Source: Mesoterricola silvestris (GTDB taxonomy: Bacteria > Acidobacteriota > Holophagae > Holophagales > Holophagaceae). Taken from it: a stretch of 64,000 bases of DNA. The notes beneath the pieces were generated by a model. That model saw only the letters and a list, made by a program, of their open reading frames with translations, was not told the origin of the DNA and did not search any database. The DNA is taken from the NCBI RefSeq assembly GCF_030295405.1, contig NZ_AP027080.1:1054001-1118000 (forward strand), in the 5' to 3' direction. Shown piece after piece: positions 8,796 to 17,160 of the stretch; position 1 is the first letter of the stretch; each line of letters opens with the position of its first letter. Position numbers and translations under genes: made by a program.

Positions 8796-8819
8796 CCTGA
8801 GGCTCACCCACCCCTCAGG
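8796..8819. terminator. Possible bidirectional hairpin between bioA and the convergent gene
   Basis: CCTGAGG at 8796-8802 pairs with CCTCAGG at 8813-8819, a 7-bp stem with a 10-base loop just after the bioA stop. It overlaps the stop of the convergent PEP-synthase-like gene. No run of T follows on either strand, so intrinsic termination is only a suggestion. Confidence 0.35.
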
Positions 8820-11779
8820 CTGCACCCGGGCTTGAGCACCACGCCCCGGTTGCGCCGGCCGTTCAGGGCCACCTCCAGGGGCGCCGCGAAGGCCAGGTGG
8901 CGCAGGTGTTCCGTCTCGTGGGCGGCCTCCTGGGCTTCCAGCCAGGGGAAGTCCAGCAGGTCCTCCCTGCCCTGGGATTCCACCGTGAGGTAGCCCACGC
9001 CGAAGGCCATGAGGTTCTGGAAGAAGTGCGATCCCTGGGAGGGGTCCACGTGCATGTCCCCCATGTCGGTCTCCACGATGCACCGGGCGCCGGCGATCTG
9101 GGACCAGGCCACGGGGATGCCCAGCCAGGGGTCGCCGCTGCCCCACCGGCCAGGGCCCACCAGGAGGTAGGGCCGGCCCTTGAGGCGCCGGTTCAGGTCG
9201 CCCACCTCGGCCGCGATCTCCCGGGTGCGCGCGCGGCTGAAGGTTCCGGGGCGCACGTACACCAGGTCCTGGATGCCCTCCAGGAAGCCGTTGCCCATGG
9301 CCATGCGCGAGGTGCAGATGGCGTCCCCGGGGCGGAGGGCGGCCATGGGGATGTCCTGGGCGTCGGTGCCCAGGACCATGGGCCGGATCTGCAGGAAGTC
9401 GAAGGCGTGGGGTTCGCCCGGGCTCCGGGAGAGGGTGACGGCGAATTCCATCTCCACGGGGCAGGAATTGGCGGCGGCGCCGGCCTTGAGCAGCAGCGTG
9501 AGCACCTCGCCCAGGGGGAAGACCCCGCCCTTGAACACGCCGGCCATGGTCACCAGGGGCACGCCGGGGCGGGAGCAGCCGTCGTAGATGGCGTCGTTGT
9601 CCGGGGAGTAGACGCCCCCCACGGGGTAGAGGGTGCCGTGCTCCCGGGCCGCGGCCAGGTCCAGGGTGGCCAGGTTGAGCATGCCGCCCTGGCCGGATCC
9701 GTGGCTTTCCAGGTCCAGGGCGAGGAACTCCCGCTGGGCGTTCTGCAGGTAGTCCCGGGGCGAGAACCACTGGAGGGGCTTCGCGGGCTGGGCGGGGCAG
9801 AAGCGCGCGCAGCGCCCGCCGTCCACCACCGTCTTGCCCAGGCCCAGGGCCACGGAGCCCACGCCCTCCTCCGGCTTCATGCCGGGCATGGGGTAGAAGT
9901 TCAGGGAGCGGCCCACCCCGGCGAAATCCGGGTACATGTAGCGCCCGTGGCGGCACCCCGCCATCTGCTGGATCACCACCGCCATCTTCTCCTCCTCCAC
10001 GCGGTTGGGCGTGGACTGGAGGTAGGCCTTGGCCTCGGAGTGGAAGGTGGAGGCGTAGACGCGCTTCACCGCGTCGCCCAGCCGGGCCAGGCGCAGCTCG
10101 GGGTCCTCCTCGTTGTTGGGGATCATGTACGTCTCGTAGATCCCCGCGAAGGGCTGGTAGGACGCGTCCTCCAGCAGGCTGGAGGAGCGCACCGCGAGGG
10201 GGTAGCGGATCCAGTCCAGGAAGGTCCACAGGGCGTCCACCGCCTCCCGGGGCAGGTCCGCCGCCAGGAAGGCCCGGGTGATGGCGTCGTTGTCCTGCTC
10301 CTGCTGCGCGAAGGCCCGCAGCCCGGAACCGTCCATGAACTGGTCGAAGACGCTGGTGGCCAGGACCAGGGTGGGGGGCACGGCGATGCGGATGCCCGGG
10401 AAGCGGTTCTCCAGGTGGTACGACGTGATCAGGGAATTCACGAAGGCCAGGCCCCGGCCCTTGCCGCCCAGGGAGCCCGTGCCCAGGCGCACGAAGCGGC
10501 TGCTCCCCTCGAAGCCCGTGGGGGAGAACTCCGCCACGACCCCCGCGCCCACCCGGGCCCGGTGCGCATGGAGGGCCTGGAGGATCCCCCGGCGCAGCTC
10601 CTCCCCGGAGGGGGTGCGGGCGATGATCCGCGCCAGGGTCCCGCTCAGCTCGAATTCCGTGCGCACCCGGAGCCATTTGCTGAAGTCGCCCCGGGCGGCA
10701 TGGAATTCCAGGCTCTCCAGGGGCACCGCCTGCACCGACCATTCCAGGCTGCGGAGGTCGTCGGCCTTGGAGACGACGGTCCCCAGGTTGTCCCGGAAGA
10801 TGAATTCGCCGAAGCCCAGGTAGTCCTGCATGAAGGTGCGCAGCTCCTGGCGGAGGTCCGGGGAGCGCTTGTCCACGAAGGTCACCGCCGAGCCGGGCCC
10901 GGGGCTCCAGAATTCGGAGGTGGACTGCACGAGGATGGGGATGTCCCGGGAGCCCTCCTCCACGATCCGCGCGAAGGCCGGGCCCGCGGCGGGGTCCATG
11001 CGGCCCTCCCGGGGGAAGGCGATGTCCAGGATCACGCCCACCAGGTCCTCCCGGAAGGTGCGGTAGAGCTCCAGGGCCTGCTCGAAGGTGTGGGCCAGGA
11101 GGATCTTGGGCCGGGCGCGGCGCCGGATGATGCGCTGGGAGCGGTTCACCCCCTCGGCCATGAGGGTCAGGGTCTGTTTCATGACCTCGGTGTACAGCTC
11201 GGGCAGGTTGGCGGAATAGAAGGGGACGCTGTCCTCCACCACCAGGATGCACTTCACCCCGGCGAGCCGCGCGTCGTGCCAGGCGTTGAGGTGGTCCTCC
11301 ACCAGCTTGATCATGGCCAGGAACAGGCGCACGTCACCCAGCCACACGAAGACGTCGTGGATGCCCTTGAGGTCCGTGAGGGGCTGCAGCTGCGCCAGTT
11401 CCCGCAGGCTGCTGGCCAGGAGGATCACCGGCAGCCCCGGGGCCCTCTCCTGCACCCGTTCCCCGAATTCCCGGACGTTCATCTCCCCCACCCGGGGCAT
11501 GGAGATCACCAGGTCGAAGTCCATGCGGGTGATGAGGTCCAGGGCCTCCAGGGCCGTGGACACCCGCTGGATATGCGGGGAGTACTGCAGGTTGAGCTCC
11601 ATGAACTCGTTGAGCAGCATTTCCGAGAGCCGTCCGTCCTCGATGAACGTGTAGCTGTCGTAGAGGCTCGTCACCAGGAGCAGGTTGTTGACCCGCTTCG
11701 GGATGAGGGAGTCGTAGAGCGTCTCGGTCTGTTCCGGGATGCCGAGGAGGTCGTCCAGGATCCGGTCACGCATGGTCAT
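8804..11779 (-). CDS. Receiver-PEP synthase-like ATP-grasp protein (PPDK_N domain)
   Basis: Cytoplasmic protein of about 991 residues. Residues 1-150 look like a degenerate receiver (no acceptor aspartate, no lysine). Residues 165-330 look like a full receiver: acidic pair in ILVVEDS, acceptor in VILDIAFP, LVQSTSE, and lysine in VTFVDKRS. A PEP-synthase/PPDK ATP-grasp domain follows, with GSLGGKGRGLAF, RSSSLLEDASYQPFAG, LGLGKTVV and a closing FLQIRPM. The C-terminus carries GPGRWGSGDPWLGIP instead of the phosphohistidine and PEP-binding domains, so classical PEP synthesis looks impossible. I chose ATG 11779; the 5' extension to 12061 would run into the divergent gene. It is divergent from the GAF protein, 79 bp away, which suggests a shared regulatory unit. 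Confidence 0.82.
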   Translation of the reverse strand: MTMRDRILDDLLGIPEQTETLYDSLIPKRVNNLLLVTSLYDSYTFIEDGRLSEMLLNEFMELNLQYSPHIQRVSTALEALDLITRMDFDLVISMPRVGEMNVREFGERVQERAPGLPVILLASSLRELAQLQPLTDLKGIHDVFVWLGDVRLFLAMIKLVEDHLNAWHDARLAGVKCILVVEDSVPFYSANLPELYTEVMKQTLTLMAEGVNRSQRIIRRRARPKILLAHTFEQALELYRTFREDLVGVILDIAFPREGRMDPAAGPAFARIVEEGSRDIPILVQSTSEFWSPGPGSAVTFVDKRSPDLRQELRTFMQDYLGFGEFIFRDNLGTVVSKADDLRSLEWSVQAVPLESLEFHAARGDFSKWLRVRTEFELSGTLARIIARTPSGEELRRGILQALHAHRARVGAGVVAEFSPTGFEGSSRFVRLGTGSLGGKGRGLAFVNSLITSYHLENRFPGIRIAVPPTLVLATSVFDQFMDGSGLRAFAQQEQDNDAITRAFLAADLPREAVDALWTFLDWIRYPLAVRSSSLLEDASYQPFAGIYETYMIPNNEEDPELRLARLGDAVKRVYASTFHSEAKAYLQSTPNRVEEEKMAVVIQQMAGCRHGRYMYPDFAGVGRSLNFYPMPGMKPEEGVGSVALGLGKTVVDGGRCARFCPAQPAKPLQWFSPRDYLQNAQREFLALDLESHGSGQGGMLNLATLDLAAAREHGTLYPVGGVYSPDNDAIYDGCSRPGVPLVTMAGVFKGGVFPLGEVLTLLLKAGAAANSCPVEMEFAVTLSRSPGEPHAFDFLQIRPMVLGTDAQDIPMAALRPGDAICTSRMAMGNGFLEGIQDLVYVRPGTFSRARTREIAAEVGDLNRRLKGRPYLLVGPGRWGSGDPWLGIPVAWSQIAGARCIVETDMGDMHVDPSQGSHFFQNLMAFGVGYLTVESQGREDLLDFPWLEAQEAAHETEHLRHLAFAAPLEVALNGRRNRGVVLKPGCSLRGG

Positions 11780-11858
11780 TTCCGGGAAGGTGACCGCATC
11801 ATAGCATCGAAGTTCGGGCAGAATACTTGCTGGCGACGTCCATTCCGGAGGTTCCGGC

Positions 11859-12896
11859 ATGATCGAGTCCACCCACGACGGCAATCCGCTCCTCACCTGG
11901 GGGGGCGCGCCCCACTTCCGGTTCCGGGACCTGCTCCACCGGCTCTTCTCCATGGCCAACCAGGGCTTCCTGCGCCTGGAGTTCCTCCAGATGGCCACGG
12001 GCTCGATCCTGGAGTTCCTGGCCTGCGATGTGCTGGAAGTGTGCCTGGAGGAGGGCGGCAAACGGTACCGCTGCCGGGCGGAGGCGGGGGAGGGGGGCCT
12101 GCGCTTCTATTCCGGCCTCGATGCGGGGGACCCTGCCCAGCTCCCGGACCAGATCCTGGCCTCGGTGCTGCGGGGGCAGTTCCTGGCCGCCTCCCCCTTC
12201 TCCACCCGGGCCGGGAGCTTCTGGACCAGCGATTCCTCCCGCCCGGTGCTTCTACGGGAGAACGGCCGCCACGACGCCCAGGCGCATTCCGTGGTCATCG
12301 GGGGGGACTACCGTTCCCTGGCCTTCGTGCCCGTGCCCGTGGACGAGCGCATCCGGGGCGTGCTGCACCTGGGGAGCCGCAAGGCGGACCACTTCACTCG
12401 GAACGATGTGCAATTCTTCGAGGGCGTGGGGGAGACCCTGGGCGTGGCGGTGGCCTTCCAGGCCGCCCAGTGGGCCCTGCGGGAACGGGTCAAGGAGCTG
12501 GACTGCCTGTACGGCATCGCCCAGGTTTCCCAGCGGGACGGCGGCACCCTGGACGACCAGATGCAGGCCATCGTGGAGCTCCTGCCACCCGCCTGGCAGT
12601 ACCCCGAGCTCACCTGCGCGCGCATCCTCCTCAATGGCAGGTGCTTCGACACCCCGGGCTTCCAGGAGACCCCCTGGCGCCAGGAGGCGGGCCTGGTGGT
12701 GGCGGGAAAGCTCCGCGGCGCCGTGCGGGTGCATTACCTGCGGGAGATGCCCGCCTTCGACGAGGGCCCCTTCCTGCAGGAGGAGCGCAACCTCATCGAG
12801 GAGGTGGCCCACCAGGTGGGCCTGCTGGTGAACCGCGGCGAGGACGCCCTGGCCAAGGCCAAGCTGTTCCACATGCTGGAACAGCGGCGGGAGTGA
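11859..12896 (+). CDS. Tandem GAF-like domain protein
   Basis: Soluble protein of 345 residues with no signal peptide. The first half (about 20-200) ends in the GAF-like signature SLAFVPVPVDERIRGVLHLGS followed by DVQFFEGVGETLGVAVA. The second half (about 215-335) repeats the pattern, with LLPPAWQYPELTCARILLNG and EERNLIEEVAHQVGLLVN. The same second-domain pattern sits upstream of PAS or kinase modules in many sensor proteins, but here the chain ends without an output domain. It is divergent from the receiver-ATP-grasp gene and may act with it. Ligand unknown. Confidence 0.75.
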   Translation: MIESTHDGNPLLTWGGAPHFRFRDLLHRLFSMANQGFLRLEFLQMATGSILEFLACDVLEVCLEEGGKRYRCRAEAGEGGLRFYSGLDAGDPAQLPDQILASVLRGQFLAASPFSTRAGSFWTSDSSRPVLLRENGRHDAQAHSVVIGGDYRSLAFVPVPVDERIRGVLHLGSRKADHFTRNDVQFFEGVGETLGVAVAFQAAQWALRERVKELDCLYGIAQVSQRDGGTLDDQMQAIVELLPPAWQYPELTCARILLNGRCFDTPGFQETPWRQEAGLVVAGKLRGAVRVHYLREMPAFDEGPFLQEERNLIEEVAHQVGLLVNRGEDALAKAKLFHMLEQRRE

Positions 12897-13544
12897 TCAG
12901 GCCTCCCGGCCCAGGCCGAAGCGCAGGCCGGCCTCCTTCACGATGGCCTCCACGCAGGCCTCGGGGCCCAGGGCCGAGGGGTCCAGCACCAGGTCGAAGT
13001 GCCGGGGATCCCGCCAGTCCGCGCCGGATATGGCCCGGATGAAGCCGGCCCGGCCCCGGTCGGAGTCCTCGATGGCCGCCAGGGCCGCGCGCCGGTCAGC
13101 GACCTTGTGGCGCCGCATCAGGGATTCGATGCGGAATTCCAGGTCCGCGTGGAGGCTCACGTGGAGGGCGTCCGGCCGGTCCTTCAGGGCGATGAAGCCG
13201 CCCCGCCCCACGATCACCGAGGGGGCGTGTTCCACCATGCGCTGCATCACCGCCCGCTGCACGTCGAAGAGATCCCGGCTGTAGATGGGCACCTCCTTCA
13301 GCAGGGTGAATGGCGCCTCCGGCGAACCCAGGGCGAAGATCGTCATGAGCCAGTCCTTGAATCCGCAGGGATGGTCCTCCTGGTGGGCGAGGCTGGCCAC
13401 GGAGTGCCCCATGGCCCCCGCGGCGAGGCGGAGGATCCGCCGGTCGCAGAAGTGCCACCCCAGGCGCCGCGCCACCAGGAAGCCCACTTCCGTGCCGCCG
13501 CTGCCGAGGCTGCGGGAAATCGTGATGGCGGGGTGGCTCGTCAT
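12897..13544 (-). CDS. Cytidylate kinase-like family protein (AAK/PF13189 type)
   Basis: A 215-residue P-loop kinase-fold protein. The N-terminus ITISRSLGSGGTEVG is the lysine-free P-loop of the cytidylate-kinase-like family, and VIVGRGGFIALKDRP near 110 is the second typical block; LHADLEFRIESLMRR and GAD-WRDPRHFDLVLD complete it. ATG 13544 is favoured by GGAGG at the right distance; in-frame codons upstream lack this. A second member of the family lies at 32219-32926. Real substrates of this family are mostly unknown, so I do not call it CMP kinase. Confidence 0.8.
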   Translation of the reverse strand: MTSHPAITISRSLGSGGTEVGFLVARRLGWHFCDRRILRLAAGAMGHSVASLAHQEDHPCGFKDWLMTIFALGSPEAPFTLLKEVPIYSRDLFDVQRAVMQRMVEHAPSVIVGRGGFIALKDRPDALHVSLHADLEFRIESLMRRHKVADRRAALAAIEDSDRGRAGFIRAISGADWRDPRHFDLVLDPSALGPEACVEAIVKEAGLRFGLGREA

Positions 13545-13639
13545 GGACGCCTCCATTCCCAGTTTTCGCCCCTGCGCGCCGGTTGTAAATCGACATTTCA
13601 AATCGCCGGCCTATTCCGATCTCCTTCATCCCCGAGATC

Positions 13640-13771
13640 GGCGTTCATCCCTGTTACGCAGGGCCAAGGCGTGGATGGGTCGGCGCCCGCGGGTGACGAC
13701 TGCGCCGACTCATGCCTTCGCCGGCCCTGCTCAACCGGGATGAACAGGATGTAAAGGATGAACGGGATGGA
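13640..13771. repeat. Palindromic intergenic element C
   Basis: An imperfect inverted repeat. 13643-13665 (GTTCATCCCTGTTACGCAGG plus GCC) pairs with 13723-13745, and GGGTCGGCGC pairs inward with GCGCCGACTC. The core GATCGGCGTTCATCCC also occurs in repeat copy B, in slightly altered form in copy A, and a TTCATCCCTGTT core occurs in element D at 53 kb. The rest of the 273-bp gap between the kinase-like gene and yqhD shows no gene. It may be a REP-like element or the hairpin of a structured RNA. Confidence 0.7.
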
Positions 13772-13817
13772 GTTCCGATGCCCATCGAAGACGGCCGAAA
13801 GGCCTGGGCACGTGCGC

Positions 13818-14957
13818 TTAGAGCGCCCTTTCCAGGACGCGGCGCGACACCTCCAGGGTGACGTCCCTGCGCTCCCCGAGGGCGGTCATGCCGTGGGTTT
13901 TCAGGGCCTCCAGCAGGGCCGGGATGGCGTCGGGGCTGACGCCGTAGTCCTTGAGGCGGGTTTTCACGCCCAGGCTCTCGAAGAAGGTGCGCGTGGCTTC
14001 GATGGCTTCGGCGGGGGATTCCAGGCCCCAGACGCGGTCGGCGTATTGGACGAGCTTGGCCTTCTTGGCCTCGAATCGCTCCTCCAGCATCGCCGGCAGC
14101 ACCACGGCCAGGCTCTGGGCGTGGTCCAGGCCGTGGAGGGCCGTGAGCTCGTGGCCGATCATGTGGGTGGCCCAGTCCTGGGGCACGCCCGCGCCGATGA
14201 GGCCGTTGAGGGCCAGGGTGGCGGCCCACACGAAGGCGGCCCGGGCCTCGTAGTTCTCCGGTTCCGCGAGGGTCCTGGGGCCGACGCGGATCAGCGTGCG
14301 CAGGATGCCCTCGGAGAATTCGTCCTGCATGGGGGCATCGGCGGGATAGGTGAGGTACTGCTCCACGGTGTGCACGAAGGCGTCCACGATGCCGTTGCCG
14401 ATCTGGCGCGGGGGCAGGGAGTAGGTCTTCTCGGGGTCCAGCACGGAGAAGCGCGGGAAGAGCAGGGGGCTTCCGAAGGGCAGCTTGGCCCCGATGGAGC
14501 GGCGCGTGATGACGGCGCCGCTGTTCATTTCGGACCCGGTGGCGGGCATGGTCAGCACCGTGCCGAAGGGCAGGGCCGCCTTCACGGGGGCCTTGCGGGT
14601 GACCAGGTCCCAGGGGTCCTCCCCGGTGAAGGGCACGGCGGCGGCGATGAACTTGGTGCCGTCCATGACGGACCCCCCGCCCACCGCCAGGAGGAATTCC
14701 GCCCCGGTCTCCCGGGCCAGCTTCACCGCCTTGCAGAGGGTCTCGTAGCTGGGATTGGGCTCGATGCCGCCGAATTCGGTCACCACGGCGTGCCGCAGGG
14801 CCTCCCGCACCTCCCCGAGGGTGCCGTTGGCCAGGGCGCTGCCGCCGCCGTAGGTGACGAGCACGCGCTGGCCCGCGGGGATCTCCTTGGCGAGGTCCTG
14901 GATGCGGCCCTTGCCGAAGAGGATCTTCGTGGGATTGCAGAAGGTGAAGTTTTGCAT
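13818..14957 (-). CDS. yqhD: Iron-containing alcohol dehydrogenase, YqhD type
   Basis: NADPH-dependent aldehyde reductase/alcohol dehydrogenase of 379 residues. The N-terminus MQNFTFCNPTKILFG and the segment MPATGSEMNSGAVITR are characteristic of YqhD/butanol dehydrogenase. The dinucleotide site VTYGGGSA lies near residue 38. Metal ligands are visible as GIVDAFVHTVEQYLTY (Asp and His) and MIGHELTALHGLDHAQ (two His). The ATG at 14957 follows AAGGAA. A likely role is detoxifying short aldehydes; the true substrate is not deducible. It is downstream of mobB in the same direction with a 14-bp gap. Confidence 0.9.
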   Translation of the reverse strand: MQNFTFCNPTKILFGKGRIQDLAKEIPAGQRVLVTYGGGSALANGTLGEVREALRHAVVTEFGGIEPNPSYETLCKAVKLARETGAEFLLAVGGGSVMDGTKFIAAAVPFTGEDPWDLVTRKAPVKAALPFGTVLTMPATGSEMNSGAVITRRSIGAKLPFGSPLLFPRFSVLDPEKTYSLPPRQIGNGIVDAFVHTVEQYLTYPADAPMQDEFSEGILRTLIRVGPRTLAEPENYEARAAFVWAATLALNGLIGAGVPQDWATHMIGHELTALHGLDHAQSLAVVLPAMLEERFEAKKAKLVQYADRVWGLESPAEAIEATRTFFESLGVKTRLKDYGVSPDAIPALLEALKTHGMTALGERRDVTLEVSRRVLERAL

Positions 14958-14971
14958 GGGGTTCCTTCGCT

Positions 14972-15469
14972 TCAGGCGAGGCCCGTGTGGGCCAGGATGA
15001 AATCCGCGATGGCCGCGGGGTCGTTCAGGTCCAGCTGGGGCAGGGCCAGGTCCGGGAGGGGCTGGTCCGTGGCCACGGCGACGATGTCCGGGTCCCCGGG
15101 GCAGAGCAGGGGCCGGCCCTCGGACTTCCGGTGGATCTCCAGCTTGGGGTGGGGATGGGTCTTGAAGCCCTCGATGAGCAGGAGGTCCACGGGGGTCATG
15201 CGCTGGATCAGGGATTCGATGGAGGGTTCGGGCTCCTCGCGGGATTCGTGCATGAGCACCCAGCGGCTGGAGGTCACCACCAGCACCTCGGAGGCGCCGG
15301 CCTCCCGGTGCTGGAAGGAGTCCTTGCCGGGGCGGTCCACGTCGAAGCGGTGGTGGGCGTGCTTCATGGTGGAGACCCTGAGGCCCCGGGCCCGCAGGAG
15401 GGGCAGCACCTGCACCAGGAGGCTGGTCTTGCCGCTGCCGCTCCACCCGACGATGCCCATGACCTTCAT
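14972..15469 (-). CDS. mobB: Molybdopterin-guanine dinucleotide biosynthesis protein MobB
   Basis: GTP-binding accessory protein of 165 residues for molybdenum cofactor maturation. It has the P-loop IVGWSGSGKTSL at residues 6-17, the MobB-typical STMKHAHHRFDVDRPGKDS near 33-51, and the downstream LLIEGFKTHPHPKLEIHR. The length is normal for stand-alone MobB. No mobA or moa genes occur in the window, so it is separated from the rest of the pathway. It lies 24 bp after the DUF2249 gene on the same strand. Confidence 0.92.
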   Translation of the reverse strand: MKVMGIVGWSGSGKTSLLVQVLPLLRARGLRVSTMKHAHHRFDVDRPGKDSFQHREAGASEVLVVTSSRWVLMHESREEPEPSIESLIQRMTPVDLLLIEGFKTHPHPKLEIHRKSEGRPLLCPGDPDIVAVATDQPLPDLALPQLDLNDPAAIADFILAHTGLA

Positions 15470-15493
15470 GCCGCCCAGCCTCCGTGGATGATC

Positions 15494-15748
15494 CTAGCCT
15501 GATTTCCGGATGCAGGTGTGGAAGGCCCCGGGCCCCCCCTCGCACCACACCTCCATGCCCAGTCCGCGGAAGACCTCCAGGAGGGGCGCGGGCTCGAAGG
15601 TGCTCCGGAGCTCCACGATGGACCCGGGGGCGCAGGCGTCGAGGGTGTCCCGCACGGCCTGGAGGGGGTGGACCCCCTTGGCCAGCATCGCGGTGACATC
15701 CACGGAAAGGATCACCTGGGCGGGATCGAACCAGGGGGGAAGGGTCAT
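15494..15748 (-). CDS. DUF2249-type small protein
   Basis: An 84-residue protein with the compact alpha/beta pattern of the DUF2249/SirA-like fold: VILSVDVTAMLAKGVHPLQA, then SIVELRSTFEPAPLLEVFRG and a final strand. DUF2249 proteins are often encoded beside hemerythrin or DUF438 proteins in denitrifying or NO-responsive clusters, and that is the case here: its ATG overlaps the stop of the DUF438 gene by four bases. No catalytic residues are evident. It is probably a small ligand- or partner-binding protein in the same response. Confidence 0.75.
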   Translation of the reverse strand: MTLPPWFDPAQVILSVDVTAMLAKGVHPLQAVRDTLDACAPGSIVELRSTFEPAPLLEVFRGLGMEVWCEGGPGAFHTCIRKSG

Positions 15749-16998
15749 AGGGCCTCCACGGTCTCGTCGTACTGGAGGAGCCTGCGCTCCCCGCTCAGGG
15801 CGCGGAGCCGGCTCAGCTCCTGGGTGACCTCCAGGGTCCCCAGGTACTCGCCGGCCTCGTTGCGCACGGCGAAGTAGCGGATGTGGACGAACTTCCCGCC
15901 CATCTGGATCCAGAATTCCGCCACGCTCTGGCGGCCCTCCCGGAAGTCGGCGAGGATTTTCTCCACGATGGCCATGCTCTTGGGCGGATGACAGTTCTGC
16001 ACGTCCCGGCCGATGATGGCCCGGCTGCGGGCGAAGATCCGTTCGGGGCCCTCGCTGAAGAAGCCCACCCGGTCCTGGGCATCCACGAAGGTGAGGTCCA
16101 CGGGCAGGGCGTTGAAGATGCCCAGCAGCTGCTCGAAGGAAAGGGTGCCGCTGGGGAACTGGACGGCCTTGGCCGCGGGCAGGTGGAGCGGGTCCTGGGG
16201 CAGGGTGGACTCGGGGGGCCGCCACCCTTCGGCCGGGGCCACCAGGCACCATCCGTAGGCCTGGCTCTGGCTGAACACCTCCCCCCATTCCTCCTCGGTG
16301 AACAGGTGCAGGGCCATGGGGAAGAGGATCTTCTCCTCCTTGTAGATCATGGATTCCAGGGCATCCAGGGCCGGCGCCACGGCGGACGCGGCCAGGATCT
16401 TGAGCTCGGCCCCGCAGAGGGTCTCCTCCCGCAGGCCCGCCATGGCCCCCTTGAGCTGGGCCCTCACCTCGTCGTCCTTGCCCCACATCACCTTGGAAGG
16501 GCCGGTGTTGCCGTGGCGCTCCAGGATGGTGAAGACGAGGTGCTCCTTGCGGCTGTAGTGCTTCTCCACGTCCATGAGGGGGGCCAGGGCCTCCAGGAGG
16601 GCCAGGCGCTCCGCGGCCGGGGTCCCGGAATCGGGCAGGGCCGCGCAGGCCGCGGCGCGCCGCCGGGCCAGGTCCGCGGCCTGCTCCAGGGCGCGGTTCT
16701 CCCGCTGGAAGGTGTCCACGGGGTGCCCGGGCAGTAGGGCCGGAGGGGCGCTGGGCTTGGCCATGACGTCCTTGAGCACGTCGGCGTGGAGGTCGCACAT
16801 GCTCCGCACCTGCTCCGGGGAGAGCCCTTCGGCCATGAGCTGCTGCTCCATGGCCGCGATCTCGTTGGCGTCCACCTCGGAAACGATCCCCTTGAGCCGT
16901 TCCCGCACCGCCTCGGGGGCCTCGCCCGCGTGGAGGTGGAGGATGACCTCCTTGAGGGTCTTGATTCGCAATTCCTGGTTGTTGATGAGTTCGCTCAT
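15745..16998 (-). CDS. DUF438-hemerythrin-PAS domain protein
   Basis: Cytoplasmic protein of 417 residues. Residues about 10-75 fit the DUF438 domain (LKEVILHLHAGEAPEAVRER). Residues about 100-240 are hemerythrin-like with spaced metal-ligand candidates in HYSRKEHLVFTILERHG and in YKEEKILFPMALHLF. Residues about 290-400 form a PAS domain with VDLTFVDAQDRVGFFSEG. Such proteins are thought to bind O2 or NO through di-iron and sense through the PAS domain. ATG 16998 was chosen because it starts the conserved domain after GGGAAAC. A near-perfect FNR/DNR-type site lies upstream, supporting a role under low oxygen or nitrosative stress. Confidence 0.8.
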   Translation of the reverse strand: MSELINNQELRIKTLKEVILHLHAGEAPEAVRERLKGIVSEVDANEIAAMEQQLMAEGLSPEQVRSMCDLHADVLKDVMAKPSAPPALLPGHPVDTFQRENRALEQAADLARRRAAACAALPDSGTPAAERLALLEALAPLMDVEKHYSRKEHLVFTILERHGNTGPSKVMWGKDDEVRAQLKGAMAGLREETLCGAELKILAASAVAPALDALESMIYKEEKILFPMALHLFTEEEWGEVFSQSQAYGWCLVAPAEGWRPPESTLPQDPLHLPAAKAVQFPSGTLSFEQLLGIFNALPVDLTFVDAQDRVGFFSEGPERIFARSRAIIGRDVQNCHPPKSMAIVEKILADFREGRQSVAEFWIQMGGKFVHIRYFAVRNEAGEYLGTLEVTQELSRLRALSGERRLLQYDETVEAL

Positions 16999-17045
16999 GT
17001 TTCCCGTCCTGGATCCCACTATCGGGCGGCGCCGGGGGGGCCGCC

Positions 17046-17059
17046 TTGACGGAGGTCAA
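17046..17059 (-). promoter_or_regulatory. FNR/DNR-type operator upstream of the DUF438 gene
   Basis: TTGAC-GGAG-GTCAA is a perfect inverted repeat matching the FNR/DNR consensus TTGAY-N4-RTCAA. A possible -10 box GATAGT lies at 17018-17023 on the minus strand. Start at about 17011 would place the site centre 41.5 bases upstream, the standard class II activator position. The site alone is clear; the promoter assignment is inference. Confidence 0.6.
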
Positions 17060-17160
17060 TGGCCCGGTTTTCCCTGGCGGCTGATCAATAAACAATTAAT
17101 ATGGGAAATGGCACCCTGGAATTCCTATACTGGATTGGCGATCTCTGCCGCGGGGGCCCA

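Noticed and set aside
7053-11252. Very long minus-strand open frame (1399 codons) across bioD, bioA and the PEP-synthase-like gene
   Set aside because: Its translation is low-complexity Gly/Pro/Arg/His without domains, and it lies antisense to or out of frame with clearly recognised proteins. This is typical of high-GC shadow frames, as are 8897-13042, 20506-24354 and 34814-37957.
11780-12061. N-terminal extension of the receiver-ATP-grasp gene to 12061
   Set aside because: The extension is antisense to the GAF gene and its translation is basic and Ser/Arg-rich without domain content; ATG 11779 begins the first receiver-like fold.
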